Part shown: positions 8,861 to 18,225 of the stretch, one piece after another
How the letters are laid out: each line of letters opens with the position of its first letter
Numbering within the stretch: position 1 is the first letter of the stretch
NCBI GenBank assembly: GCA_023406895.1
Contig: JAEXTV010000004.1
Coordinates: forward strand, 62,001-126,000
DNA: 64,000 bases
Direction: 5' to 3'
From: Bacillota bacterium
GTDB lineage: Bacteria; Bacillota; Clostridia; Christensenellales; SZUA-584
Made by a program: the position numbers and the translations under genes
The notes under the pieces: generated by a model
Database searches by the model: none
Told to the model about the DNA's origin: nothing
The model's input: only the letters and a program-made list of their open reading frames with translations

Positions 8861-9187
8861 TAAAAATATCCCTTCTCTTACAAGAAAAATAGCATATCTA
8901 TCCACATTTTATTTATATTCTCCTTAGAATGCAACAAAGCAAAATAAGAAACGCCGCATATGCGGCGAGATAGCGATATCATGATGATCTTTTATAGCCG
9001 AGCCGTAACGCATCGCTATAAATAGAAAGTCTCAGCAGATATCATGACTATGAAAGCAACTGATTTTTTCATCCAGTCCACTCTGTCGCTTAACACTAAG
9101 AATGATGCGTGATGGGGATTATCGACAGCCTCAATCGCCGCATAGCGGCCAAAAGGATTTACTTTTCTGGGGAATGCCCCCGCTGCG
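8861..9187. other. Gene-free stretch downstream of ftsY
   Basis: Contains the promoter side of the lipoprotein gene starting at 8860 and a terminator-like perfect palindrome at 8952-8967. Partial repeats of GATATCATGA occur at about 8977 and 9039. No reading frame with a plausible start was found. Confidence 0.5.
8942..8967 (-). terminator. Probable terminator of the smc-ftsY operon
   Basis: A perfect 16-bp palindrome (CGCCGCAT and its complement, 8952-8967) is followed on the minus strand by TTTCTTATTTT. It is 220 bases past the ftsY stop codon, so it might serve a longer 3' end than usual. Confidence 0.6.
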
Positions 9188-10087
9188 CTATTCCATCAGG
9201 CTCTGTGCAAACGCGCGCGCGTCAAAAGGCTCCAGATCGTCCATACCCTCACCAACACCGAGATACACCACCGGCAGCTTCATATCACTGCAGATCGCGC
9301 AGACGATGCCGCCCTTTGCCGTGCCGTCGATCTTCGTGAGTATAATCCCCGAGAGGTCGGTGACCTGTGCGAACTCTTTTGCCTGCGATATCGCGTTCTG
9401 CCCCGTCGTCGCGTCGAGCACAAGATACGTACGCTTGTGCGCCGCGTCGTACGCTTTGTCGATCACGCGGTTGATTTTAGAAAGCTCGTTCATGAGGTTT
9501 TTCTTGTTGTGCAGCCGCCCCGCCGTATCCACAATCACGAGGTCAATATGGCGGTGCTGCGCCGAATCAATCGCGTCGTAGACCACCGCGGCCGGGTCGG
9601 CCCCTTCGCCGTATTTCACCACACGCGCGCCGCTGCGCTCGCCCCACATGGAAAGCTGCTCGGCCGCTGCCGCGCGGAACGTATCCGCCGCCGCGAGCAC
9701 CACGCTCTTGCCCTCAGACGTATACAGATGCGCCATTTTGCCAATCGCCGTGGTTTTACCCACGCCGTTCACACCCACAACGAGTATCGCGCCGGCGCCC
9801 TGAATCTCCGGTATGTCAAACGTCAGCATGTCGGTGATGATGTCCACGAGCAATGGTTTCACCGCCGCCGTATCCGTCACAGATTTTTCTTTGACCTTCT
9901 TTCGAAGAGCGGCCATGATATCCTGCACGGCGTTGACACCGATATCGCAGAGTATCAGCGTTTCTTCGAGCTCATCGTAAAAATCTTCGTCGATCTTCTT
10001 GAATGAGGCGAGCACGCTGCCCACCTTCGACGATATGTTATCGCGTGTTTTTTGCAAACCGCCCTTGATCTTATCAAAAATGCTCAT
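9188..10087 (-). CDS. ftsY: Signal recognition particle receptor FtsY
   Basis: Membrane-associated GTPase that receives the SRP-ribosome complex from Ffh and hands it to SecYEG or YidC. The 299-residue protein lacks the long acidic A domain of enterobacteria, as is usual in Firmicutes. The P-loop is GVNGVGKTT (105-113), with AADTFRAAA, DTAGRLHNK and TKIDGTAKGG following in order. The ATG overlaps the end of smc by 4 bases (ATGA), so the two are translationally coupled. Confidence 0.97.
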   Translation of the reverse strand: MSIFDKIKGGLQKTRDNISSKVGSVLASFKKIDEDFYDELEETLILCDIGVNAVQDIMAALRKKVKEKSVTDTAAVKPLLVDIITDMLTFDIPEIQGAGAILVVGVNGVGKTTAIGKMAHLYTSEGKSVVLAAADTFRAAAAEQLSMWGERSGARVVKYGEGADPAAVVYDAIDSAQHRHIDLVIVDTAGRLHNKKNLMNELSKINRVIDKAYDAAHKRTYLVLDATTGQNAISQAKEFAQVTDLSGIILTKIDGTAKGGIVCAICSDMKLPVVYLGVGEGMDDLEPFDARAFAQSLME

Positions 10088-13000
10088 ATATTCTCCTTGT
10101 CCAGCCGCACCGAAAGCAGCTTAGACACGCCCTTTTCTTCCATCGCAAGGCCATAGAGGCTGTTGCACACGGCCATCGTCGGCTTTCTGTGAGAGATCAC
10201 GATAAACTGCATGGTTTCCGTATACTTCTCAAGCGATTCCGCAAACTTTCTCACATTCGCTTCGTCGAGCGCTGCGTCGATCTCGTCGAGTATACACACG
10301 GGAGACGGGTTGATTTTCAGCAGTGCGAACAGCAGGCTGATGGCCGTGAGCGCCTTTTCACCGCCCGAAAGCAGCGTGATTTTCTGCAGCTTTTTGCCCG
10401 GCGGCTCCGCGACGATCTCGATGCCGCATTCCATGATATCTTCGCCTTCCTCGAGTATCAGCTCCGCGCGTCCGCCTTCAAACAGGTCCTTGAATGTTTG
10501 ACCGAAATATTTGTTGATCAAATCAAAGCTCTCGCGGAACGTGCGCCGCATCTCGGACACGAGCGAAGCAATCAACCTGTGCAGGTCGGCCTCGGCTTTT
10601 TCGAGGTCTTCCTTCTGTGTCGTCAGCGACGTCATACGCTCCTTGAGCGACGCGTATTCGTCGATCGCAGCCGGGTTGACATTGCCCATGTCCCGCAACT
10701 GCTCGCGTATCCGGTCCGCTTCAGACTGCGCACCCGTCATATCGATTTCCTCGCGCTCCGTCAGCGCATTTGCATAAGTCAATTGATGCGTATCCCAAAG
10801 CCTGTTCTGGGCGGCTTCCATGTCTCCCTGTGTTTTTTCGATGTTAAAGCCGGCACGCATCACCTTTTCGGCAAGCTCGGTGAGCGCGTTTCGTGTCTGC
10901 TCAATGCGCGTTTCAAGATCGGAAAGCGCTTTGAGCGACACGCTTCTGCCTTGCGCCATTTCCCCCTGACGGCGCTTTAACTCATCGAGAATGGCTTGCT
11001 TTTCGCGCTGCTTTTCTTCCAGTTGCGCCTTGATCTGCTTTAAATTCTCTTCGCTTTCGGCATTGAGTTCCAGCGTCTTTCTGCGTCCCGCGAGTGTGCG
11101 TTCGGTATCCTGTCGCTCCGCGCTAATGCGCAGATTGTCGCCCACGACCGATGTGTTCTCTCGAAAAAGCTCTGCGCTCTTGAGTTCGGCATCATGCAGG
11201 CGCTGTTTTAACTGCTCAATCAGCGCGGCATTTTTATTATATTCATCTTCGAGCCGTTTATAATCCTCGCTGCGCGATTCGCTCGATTGGATAATATCGC
11301 TCTGGAGTGCGTTGTACCGCGCAATGTCTTCACCGATCTGCTTGCGGCTAAGCCTCAGTTCGAGCCGTTCGCTGAGCAGCGCGTCACTGCGTTTTTTCGT
11401 ATCATCCAGCGCAACGGCCAGTGCGTCGCGTTTCTCGCGGCTCGTCGCAGCTTCTATCTCATTGTCATGCAGCGCGGTACGCAGCTGTTCAATTTCGCTT
11501 TGTAAGGCATCGCGCTGAGCCTTGCGTTCTTCCAACGCGCCCTCGAGCTGTTTCACTTGCTCCAGATTCTTTTGCTCGCGCTGCCTTAATTCTTCTTCTC
11601 GCCGGTCTCTGGAGACGAGCCCGCTTCTTTCGCGACGCAAGCTGCCGCCTGTGATGGAACCGCCCGGATTAAACACATCGCCGTCAGTGGTCACCACGCG
11701 GAATGCCTGTCCGCAGTTTCTCATCACGCGTATCGCGGTGTCGCTGTCTTTCACAATCACCGTGCGTCCCAGCAAAAAGTCCACAGCCTTGCGTGCGTTG
11801 CGGGTTGACACGAGTTCGCTTGCGATACCTAAAACGCCGTCTTCGTTGATCTTGTTCTTTTCTTCCGCCGTAAGATACCGCGGGCGCAGCGCCTGAAGCG
11901 GCAGGAATGTGACGCGACCAAGATTCTGACGGCGAAGATACGCAATCAGCTGTTTCGCGTCGTATTCGTCGCTGACAATCACGTTCTGCAGCGCCGCACC
12001 GAGACAAGCCTCCACCGCTGTCTCATAATCAGCGGGTACCGACATTTCGTCGGCCACGGTGCCGATGATGCGGCTGCCAAGCTCCTTATCCGCTTTTCCC
12101 GCGAGCATGAGGTTTTTCACGCTGTCGTTATAGCCCTCAAAGGCGGCCTTCATGTCACCCAGCAGGCGAACGGAAGCGGCGCTCGATGAATATTCGCGGC
12201 GTGCGGCTTCGAGCGTCTGCTGTGTTTCAGAACACAAATTGGATGCGGCGCGTTCCTTCTGTACCGTCTCATTGAATCGCCTTCTGAGGTCTTCTGATTT
12301 TTTGCCGAGAAAATCGATGCTCTTATTGAGCGTGTCCAGCGTATCCTGGAATTTTCCGCCGTCCTCATCCATTGCGGAAATTTGAACGTCGATCTCGTCG
12401 AGCCTCTGCGCAAAATGGCTGTCCTTCTCTTCAAGCGCAGAAACTGCGGTGCGCACATCGGCCATTTTTTCGATGTTCTGCACCTTTTCACTTTGCACCG
12501 TTTCAATCACGCGAACGCGGTCTTCCACCGTGCTGCTCAGCGTTTCAAGTTCTTTAGATGTCTCAGACGCGATCTGTTTATGCCTTTCAAGCTCCGCTTC
12601 AATTTGCTTTAACCGGCTTAAGTTTGTCTGCTCATTTAGCCCGAAGTCGGCAATGCGTTTTTCCAGCAGCTCAATTTCTTCTTGAACACGTTCTCTGTCC
12701 TTGCCGATGTTCGCGATACGCTCATCGCACAGCCGGATTTCACCCTCAACGCGTTCGAGTTCGGCCATGCTGATGCTGATCTGCTGCGAAAGCTCACCGC
12801 CCTGCAGTTCGGATTCCCGGGCCTGTTCCTGCTTTTTTGCGAGTTTTTGATTGAGCTCGTTAAGCAGCTTTTCTTTCTCGACGCGCTCCTCCTCGAGCTC
12901 CTTTTTCGAATCCTCAAGCTTGGCTATTTTTTCAATATGCTTGTCATAGTTCTTTAAAAACAGATTGATGTCGAGTGTACGCAGACGTTTTCCGAGCGCG

Positions 13001-13647
13001 AGGTAAACCGTCGCGTCGTCCGCCTGCTTTTTGAGAGGCTCAATCATAAACGCCTGCTCGCGCAGAATATCTTCCACACGGATCAGGTTGGCGCGCGTTC
13101 TTTCGAGCTTGCGCTCAGCCTCTTCCTTGCGCACGCGGTATTTCATGATGCCTGCGGCTTCCTCGAATACGCGCCGGCGGTCGGTGGACTTTTCGCTCAA
13201 AATTTCGTCGATACGCCCCTGGCCAATGATCGAGTAGCCTTCCTTGCCGATACCCGTATCACGGAAAAGCTCCAAAATATCTTTAAGACGGCATTTGGTG
13301 TTGTTGATTGAATATTCACTCTCGCCGCTGCGGTACAGCTTGCGTGTGACCTCAATCTCCGAATATTCAGTGCCCATGCGCCCGTCCGTGTTATCAAAAA
13401 TAAGCGTGACTTCACAGAAAGAGCGCTGCTTTCGTGTTTGAGTACCCGCAAAAATAACATCCTGCATCATGCCTCCGCGCAGCATGCGCGGGCTTTGTTC
13501 ACCGAGCACCCATCGCACCGCGTCGGAAATGTTGCTTTTTCCGCTGCCGTTCGGCCCCACCACGCCGATGATTGACCCGCTCATATGCATTTGTGTTTTT
13601 TCCGGGAACGATTTGAATCCCGTCATTTCAATGCATTTTAAAAACAA
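10084..13647 (-). CDS. smc: Chromosome segregation ATPase SMC
   Basis: Condensin ATPase that, with ScpA and ScpB, compacts and segregates the chromosome. The 1,187-residue length is typical. The N-terminal head has Walker A GPNGSGKS (31-38), followed by a long coiled coil, the hinge near residues 510-660 (GGSITGG is visible), a second coiled coil, and the C-terminal head with the signature LLSGGEKALTAISLLFAL and Walker B PVCILDEIDAALDE. The start is probably TTG at 13647 (MFLKCIEMTGFKSF), with GAGG about 10 bases upstream. rnc, the usual upstream gene, is not present; a repeat-rich gap and spoVS lie there instead. Confidence 0.97.
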   Translation of the reverse strand: MFLKCIEMTGFKSFPEKTQMHMSGSIIGVVGPNGSGKSNISDAVRWVLGEQSPRMLRGGMMQDVIFAGTQTRKQRSFCEVTLIFDNTDGRMGTEYSEIEVTRKLYRSGESEYSINNTKCRLKDILELFRDTGIGKEGYSIIGQGRIDEILSEKSTDRRRVFEEAAGIMKYRVRKEEAERKLERTRANLIRVEDILREQAFMIEPLKKQADDATVYLALGKRLRTLDINLFLKNYDKHIEKIAKLEDSKKELEEERVEKEKLLNELNQKLAKKQEQARESELQGGELSQQISISMAELERVEGEIRLCDERIANIGKDRERVQEEIELLEKRIADFGLNEQTNLSRLKQIEAELERHKQIASETSKELETLSSTVEDRVRVIETVQSEKVQNIEKMADVRTAVSALEEKDSHFAQRLDEIDVQISAMDEDGGKFQDTLDTLNKSIDFLGKKSEDLRRRFNETVQKERAASNLCSETQQTLEAARREYSSSAASVRLLGDMKAAFEGYNDSVKNLMLAGKADKELGSRIIGTVADEMSVPADYETAVEACLGAALQNVIVSDEYDAKQLIAYLRRQNLGRVTFLPLQALRPRYLTAEEKNKINEDGVLGIASELVSTRNARKAVDFLLGRTVIVKDSDTAIRVMRNCGQAFRVVTTDGDVFNPGGSITGGSLRRERSGLVSRDRREEELRQREQKNLEQVKQLEGALEERKAQRDALQSEIEQLRTALHDNEIEAATSREKRDALAVALDDTKKRSDALLSERLELRLSRKQIGEDIARYNALQSDIIQSSESRSEDYKRLEDEYNKNAALIEQLKQRLHDAELKSAELFRENTSVVGDNLRISAERQDTERTLAGRRKTLELNAESEENLKQIKAQLEEKQREKQAILDELKRRQGEMAQGRSVSLKALSDLETRIEQTRNALTELAEKVMRAGFNIEKTQGDMEAAQNRLWDTHQLTYANALTEREEIDMTGAQSEADRIREQLRDMGNVNPAAIDEYASLKERMTSLTTQKEDLEKAEADLHRLIASLVSEMRRTFRESFDLINKYFGQTFKDLFEGGRAELILEEGEDIMECGIEIVAEPPGKKLQKITLLSGGEKALTAISLLFALLKINPSPVCILDEIDAALDEANVRKFAESLEKYTETMQFIVISHRKPTMAVCNSLYGLAMEEKGVSKLLSVRLDKENI

Positions 13648-13682
13648 ATAAAGTAACCTCGCATTATAAAATGATTAGGCTT

Positions 13683-13800
13683 CCCCTTGAGGGGGAGCTG
13701 TCACCGAAGGTGACTGAGGAGGTGTCGTTTTGAGTTGCATTTTACCACACCTCATCCGGCGCTAACGCGCCACCTTATCCTCAAGGAGAAGGCTTTCGCT
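13683..13800. repeat. Dispersed hairpin repeats (families A and B) upstream of smc
   Basis: Family A unit: hairpin CCCC/GGGG (13683-13694), then GAGCTG, then the stem TCACC/GGTGA (13701-13713), then CTGAGGA. Relatives lie at 37721-37746, 37975-38014 and 38290-38328. Family B unit at 13746-13800: CACCTCATCC, stem GGCGC/GCGCC, ACCTTATCC and AGGAGAAGGCTT, with relatives at 20090-20140 and 37905-37940. Such palindromic intergenic repeats are common in gut Clostridia. The smc promoter may be embedded in this stretch. Confidence 0.65.
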
Positions 13801-13893
13801 TATTGATAGTATGCATATATCGGCTTTCCTTGCCGGGGAACTGCTACCAAAGGTGTCTAACGAACCGGAATATTTGATAATTTCGTGTCTTGT

Positions 13894-13919
13894 AAAAAAA
13901 AATCGGCATATCAGCCGAT
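13894..13919 (-). terminator. Terminator overlapping the spoVS stop codon
   Basis: On the minus strand ATCGGC (13919-13914) pairs with GCCGAT (13907-13902) and a long T run follows (13902-13894). The stop codon (13913-13911) lies in the loop. Confidence 0.85.
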
Positions 13920-14192
13920 CCCGCTCCCCGTCTGGCGAACCTCGACGATCAGCTTGATGGATGTTCTCATTATGCCGTCTATCTCAATGTTGGCAAAAGA
14001 GGGGATCACAACAATATCGATGCCGCGCGGCGCTAAAAAGCCGCGTGTGATGGCAATGGCCTTAATGGCCTGATTGACAGCCCCTGCACCGACCGCCAGA
14101 ATTTCTGCACGCTGATGCTCGTTGATCATTGCCGCCACGGCGCCCGCAACAGACTTGGGCTGAGACTTCGTGGAAACTCTTAAAGGTTCCAT
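13911..14192 (-). CDS. spoVS: Stage V sporulation protein S family
   Basis: Alba-fold protein of 93 residues (MEPLRVSTKSQPKSV from the ATG at 14192). In B. subtilis SpoVS is required for stage V spore coat and cortex development, and the family is also found in non-sporulating bacteria. The conserved GAGAVNQAIKAIAITRG and VVIPSFANIEIDG stretches are present. It ends in its own terminator and lies 103 bases behind trxA, so it probably has its own promoter. It supports a spore-forming lineage. Confidence 0.93.
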   Translation of the reverse strand: MEPLRVSTKSQPKSVAGAVAAMINEHQRAEILAVGAGAVNQAIKAIAITRGFLAPRGIDIVVIPSFANIEIDGIMRTSIKLIVEVRQTGSGIG

Positions 14193-14295
14193 ACTTTCCC
14201 CCAATAATTTAACAATTCATTATATCAAAACAGGTGTTGATTGGCTATATCTTTTTAACAATGGCAGGCGCTATGAAAACAGGGTCAGCGAAAAA

Positions 14296-14628
14296 TCATT
14301 CACCCAGCGTTTCGTCCAGCATTGCCGCAATCTTCTCTTTTGTCACAACGCCGACGGATTTGGCCGCGACGCTGCCGTCCTTAAACACGATCAGTGTCGG
14401 TATGCTCATGACGCCAAAACGATGCGCAAGACCCGGCTCTTCGTCAATATTAACTTTGCCGACGATGGCGCGGTCTTTATAATCCTCGGCGATCTGGTCA
14501 ACCGTAGGGCTCAGCATGCGGCACGGATTGCACCACTCCGCCCAGAAGTCGACGAGCACCGGACGCGACGCCGCTGTCACCTGCTGCTCAAACTCCGAAT
14601 GTGTGATTGTGATTGCTTTGTCAGACAT
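14296..14628 (-). CDS. trxA: Thioredoxin with WCNPC active site
   Basis: Thiol-disulfide oxidoreductase of 110 residues with the full thioredoxin fold: VLVDFWAEWC, the catalytic Cys33-Cys36 pair, the VDQIAEDY helix, the cis-Pro loop MSIPTLIVFKDG, and a C-terminal helix. The active site reads WCNPC instead of the canonical WCGPC: the Gly between Trp-Cys and Pro-Cys is Asn34. That residue tunes redox potential and partner choice, so this may not be a standard reductase. It lies 27 bases after the RseC-like gene, so it may share the hisS transcript. Confidence 0.93.
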   Translation of the reverse strand: MSDKAITITHSEFEQQVTAASRPVLVDFWAEWCNPCRMLSPTVDQIAEDYKDRAIVGKVNIDEEPGLAHRFGVMSIPTLIVFKDGSVAAKSVGVVTKEKIAAMLDETLGE

Positions 14629-14655
14629 TGATGTTCCTCTTTTCTTTTGTTTGCT

Positions 14656-15087
14656 TTACTTTTTGCCGACCATGCGGTAAACATTAGCCACCGACTTATT
14701 ATACAACGGCGCGGCTAATTTTAACAGAAAAAACGACAGCACCGCGAAAATTATGGCGCAAACCGCCATCGTGGTGTCGGTGTTTTGGAACACATGCCAC
14801 CGGGCCGAAAGAAGCCACCCGAACAGCACACCCAAAACGAGCATAATCAGCGGAAACACATAAGCGAGAACCGAAGCGCGCATGGCTTTTTTCATGCGGA
14901 TGCTCACCGCCACAAGGTCGCCCACTGCCGCGTCCGCATCGTTATCGACCTGAACAACAATTTCATTCTGTGTGGAAAGCATGCCGCACGCGTGGCATTT
15001 GCCGCAGGCCGACGTGCGCATGAATTTCACATGCGCAACGCCGCCCTGAATATCCACAACCTGTCCGTATTCCTTTAAATTGTCCAT
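14656..15087 (-). CDS. RseC/MucC-type positive regulator, membrane protein
   Basis: A 143-residue protein with a conserved cytoplasmic N-terminal part containing a four-Cys cluster (RTSACGKCHACGM plus nearby residues, about 26-36) and two membrane segments (about 71-93 and 106-126). This matches the RseC/MucC family, which in Proteobacteria regulates SigE signalling and SoxR reduction together with the Rnf complex. In Clostridia its partners are often Rnf or FeS-related genes, but none is near here. It lies 4 bases downstream of aspS and 27 upstream of trxA. Confidence 0.85.
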   Translation of the reverse strand: MDNLKEYGQVVDIQGGVAHVKFMRTSACGKCHACGMLSTQNEIVVQVDNDADAAVGDLVAVSIRMKKAMRASVLAYVFPLIMLVLGVLFGWLLSARWHVFQNTDTTMAVCAIIFAVLSFFLLKLAAPLYNKSVANVYRMVGKK

Positions 15088-15091
15088 TTTC

Positions 15092-16873
15092 TTATTCCGT
15101 TATCTTAATGCCAAGTTCTCTGATCTGTTTGGGTTCCACACGCGCCGGTGCGTTTGTCATCAGACACGAGGCATTCTGCACCTTGGGGAACGCGATGACG
15201 TCGCGTATGGATGTGCAGCCGAGCAGCAGCATCGCCAGCCGGTCGAGGCCGAAGGCGAGCCCGCCGTGCGGCGGCGCGCCGAACTTGAGCGCTTCAAGCA
15301 GGAACCCGAAGTTCTCCCACGCGTCTTCCTTTGAGTGCCCGAGGGCCCTCAGCATTCTTTCCTGCAGCTCCGTGGTATGAATACGGATGCTGCCGCCGCC
15401 GATCTCGTTGCCGTTGAGCACGATGTCGTACGCCTTGGCATAAACGCTTCCCGGATCGCTTTCGAGCTTATCCACATCCTCATCCTTGGGGCATGTGAAC
15501 GGATGGTGCATCGCCATATAGCGTTTTTCTTCCTCGCTGTATTCAAACTGCGGGAAATCCACCACCCAAAGCAGATCAAAAACGCTCTCATCAATGAGCT
15601 CCAGCTTTTCAGCGAGCTTTAAGCGCAGGTTGCCGAGTGAATCGTATACAACCTTGTCTTTATCGCCGACGAAGAAAATGATATCGCCCGTTTGCGCGTC
15701 AAGGCGCGTAAGCAGCGTGCTCATCTCCTCGTCGGTGAAGAACTTCGTAATGGGCGACTGCATGCCGTCTTCCTTCATCGATATCCATGCCATGCCCTTC
15801 GCGCCGTAAATCTTCACAAAATCCACAAGCGCGTCGATCTCGCGGCGCGCGAACTTCTCCACCGCGCCTTTGACGTTAATTGCGCGGACGCTGCCGCCGT
15901 TTTTCACGACGGAAGAGAATACCTGAAAGCCGCTGTCTTTCACGATATCGCTGACGTTGATCAGTTCGAGACCAAAGCGCGTATCGGGCTTGTCTGAGCC
16001 GTAACGGTCCATCGCTTCTTTATACGGCAGGCGCTTAAGCGGAAGCGGGATATCGATGTTCATCGTTTTCTTGAACACATGCGCGATAAGCCCTTCGTTC
16101 ATCGCGATAATATCATCCACATCCACGAACGACATCTCAAGGTCTATCTGTGTGAACTCGGGCTGACGGTCGGCCCGCAGGTCCTCATCGCGGAAGCATT
16201 TTACAATCTGAAAGTAGCGGTCGAAACCCGATATCATGAGGATCTGCTTCAATGTTTGCGGCGACTGCGGCAGCGCGTAAAAAGTGCCCTGATGAATGCG
16301 CGACGGCACGAGGTAATCGCGCGCGCCCTCGGGCGTGCTTTTGGTCAGCATCGGTGTCTCAATATCGAGAAAACCGTTTTCGATCAAATATTCACGCGCG
16401 GCAAACGCAATTTGGCTGCGCATCAGCAGATTCTTCTGCATCGTCGGGCGTCTTAAATCAAGATAGCGGTATTTGAGGCGCAGCTCCTCGCGCACAGCCG
16501 TATCGTCTTCAATTTCAAACGGCGGCGTCTGGGCGCGGCTTAGCACCTTTAATTCTCTGGCTTTGACTTCGATATAACCGGTCGGCAGCTTTTCGTTGAC
16601 CGTTTCCTCATCGCGGCGAACGATCGGGCCTTTCACCGCAATCACGAACTCGCTGCGAAGGCCGCTCACGCGTGAAAAATCGCCCTCGAGCACCGATTCG
16701 TCAAACACCACCTGCATGATGCCTGTCCTGTCTCTCAGGTCCACAAATATCAACGCGCCGAAATCGCGCCGTGTCTGCACCCAGCCCATCAGTGTCACGT
16801 CTTTGCCGACATCGTCCACCGAGAAGTTTGTGCAGTAATCTGTCCGTTTCCACCCCTGCAAAAATTCGCTCAT
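15092..16873 (-). CDS. aspS: Aspartyl-tRNA synthetase
   Basis: Class II synthetase charging tRNA-Asp, 593 residues. The N-terminal OB-fold anticodon domain (VTLMGWVQTRRDFGALIFVDLRD, broken across the first 50 residues) precedes the class II core with RYLDLRRP and FRDEDLRADRQPEFTQID (motif 2). The bacterial GAD insertion domain and motif 3 GGLAFGLDRL near the C terminus are present. The ATG shares one base with the hisS stop codon. The hisS-aspS order with a T-box in front is the common Firmicute arrangement. I cannot tell from sequence whether it also charges tRNA-Asn. Confidence 0.97.
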   Translation of the reverse strand: MSEFLQGWKRTDYCTNFSVDDVGKDVTLMGWVQTRRDFGALIFVDLRDRTGIMQVVFDESVLEGDFSRVSGLRSEFVIAVKGPIVRRDEETVNEKLPTGYIEVKARELKVLSRAQTPPFEIEDDTAVREELRLKYRYLDLRRPTMQKNLLMRSQIAFAAREYLIENGFLDIETPMLTKSTPEGARDYLVPSRIHQGTFYALPQSPQTLKQILMISGFDRYFQIVKCFRDEDLRADRQPEFTQIDLEMSFVDVDDIIAMNEGLIAHVFKKTMNIDIPLPLKRLPYKEAMDRYGSDKPDTRFGLELINVSDIVKDSGFQVFSSVVKNGGSVRAINVKGAVEKFARREIDALVDFVKIYGAKGMAWISMKEDGMQSPITKFFTDEEMSTLLTRLDAQTGDIIFFVGDKDKVVYDSLGNLRLKLAEKLELIDESVFDLLWVVDFPQFEYSEEEKRYMAMHHPFTCPKDEDVDKLESDPGSVYAKAYDIVLNGNEIGGGSIRIHTTELQERMLRALGHSKEDAWENFGFLLEALKFGAPPHGGLAFGLDRLAMLLLGCTSIRDVIAFPKVQNASCLMTNAPARVEPKQIRELGIKITE

Positions 16874-18135
16874 TATAATCCTGCCTTTATAATTTGATTC
16901 AGTTCCGTGAGCGGAACCGTATTTTCTTCACTTTTATTCATATCGCGCAGCACGCAGACGCCCTTTTCGAGCTCGTCGTCGCCGATGATGGCCACGAATT
17001 TCGCATTGAGCTTGCCCGCGTATTTAAGCTGCGCCTTTAAGCTGCGTGCCATATGGTCGCACTCGGCCTTGATACCGGCATCGCGCAGGCGCTTGGTGAC
17101 GCAAAAGCCTTCCACCGAGGCCGCTTCGCCGAGCGTGCAAACGTACACATCGCACAAAGCCGGCTGCGGCAGCGCAATACCGAGCGATTCGAGCACGAGC
17201 AGCAGCCGCTCGATACCGAGGCCAAAACCGATGCCCGGCATGGACGGCCCGCCGAGTTCTTCGACCAATCCGTCGTAGCGCCCGCCGCCGCACACGGTAC
17301 CCTGCGCCCCGATATCCGTGGATATGATTTCAAAAACCGTTTTTGTATAATAATCGAGTCCACGCACGATAAGCGGATTCACGCTGTACTCTATACCCGC
17401 CGCTTCGAGCCGTTTTTTCAGCCCTTCGAAGTGCGCGGCACAATCGTCGCAAAGGCAATCGAGCATCACCGGCGCGTTTCGGACGATCTCTTTGCACGAT
17501 TCTTCCTTGCAGTCGAGCGTGCGCAAAGGATTTGTGACCATGCGTTCACGGCAGTTGCGGCAAAGCTCCTGCTCCCTTTGCTTTAAGTATTCGCGTAATG
17601 CCGCATTGTATGCCGGACGGCACTGCTTGCAGCCGATGCTGTTGATATTGAGCGCAAGGCCGTTGATGCCCAGCGCATGAAACAGCGACAGCGCGACGGT
17701 GATGACCTCCGCATCGATACCGGGGCCCTGCGACCCGAACACCTCGACACCGAACTGATGATGCTCCCGCAACCGACCTTTTTGCGATTTCTCATAACGA
17801 AACACCGGGCAGTTGAGATAATACATCTTCGTCGGCTGGGCATCGGCATAGAGGCTGTTTTCCACGAAGCTTCTGACAACGCCCGCCGTGCCTTCCGGCT
17901 TAAGCGTGATGCTGCGGTTGCCCTTGTCGGTAAACGTGTACATCTCCTTTTGCACGATGTCCGTGGTATCGCCCACGCCGCGCAAAAAAAGCTCGGTATG
18001 CTCAAAAACGGGCGTACGGATCTCCCGGTACCCGAAACGCGCGCAGATGTCTCTCGCCACCGATTCAACGTATTGCCAGTTTGCGCTCTGCGACGGCAGC
18101 ACGTCCTTCGTGCCCTTCGGTGCTTGTGTCAGCAT
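16873..18135 (-). CDS. hisS: Histidyl-tRNA synthetase
   Basis: Class II synthetase charging tRNA-His, 420 residues. It begins MLTQAPKGTKDVLPSQ and shows motif 2 (FRYEKSQKGRLREHHQFGVE region, in part), the histidine-specific LVRGLDYYTKTVFE-type signature (here IVRGLDYYTKTVFE), and motif 3 GFGLGIERLLL. A C-terminal anticodon-binding domain follows. A four-Cys insertion (CKQC and CRNC) around residues 168-200 resembles the zinc-ribbon-like insert of some HisRS. The ribosome binding site is GAGGG before the ATG at 18135. Transcription is controlled by the T-box leader upstream. Confidence 0.97.
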   Translation of the reverse strand: MLTQAPKGTKDVLPSQSANWQYVESVARDICARFGYREIRTPVFEHTELFLRGVGDTTDIVQKEMYTFTDKGNRSITLKPEGTAGVVRSFVENSLYADAQPTKMYYLNCPVFRYEKSQKGRLREHHQFGVEVFGSQGPGIDAEVITVALSLFHALGINGLALNINSIGCKQCRPAYNAALREYLKQREQELCRNCRERMVTNPLRTLDCKEESCKEIVRNAPVMLDCLCDDCAAHFEGLKKRLEAAGIEYSVNPLIVRGLDYYTKTVFEIISTDIGAQGTVCGGGRYDGLVEELGGPSMPGIGFGLGIERLLLVLESLGIALPQPALCDVYVCTLGEAASVEGFCVTKRLRDAGIKAECDHMARSLKAQLKYAGKLNAKFVAIIGDDELEKGVCVLRDMNKSEENTVPLTELNQIIKAGL

Positions 18136-18225
18136 TCAGCATCCCTCATTTTCTATAAGTATAAAAATCTTTTCAGTTATTTTACCATAGCTATTATTTG
18201 TACTCTATGGCCTTTTCTGATAATT

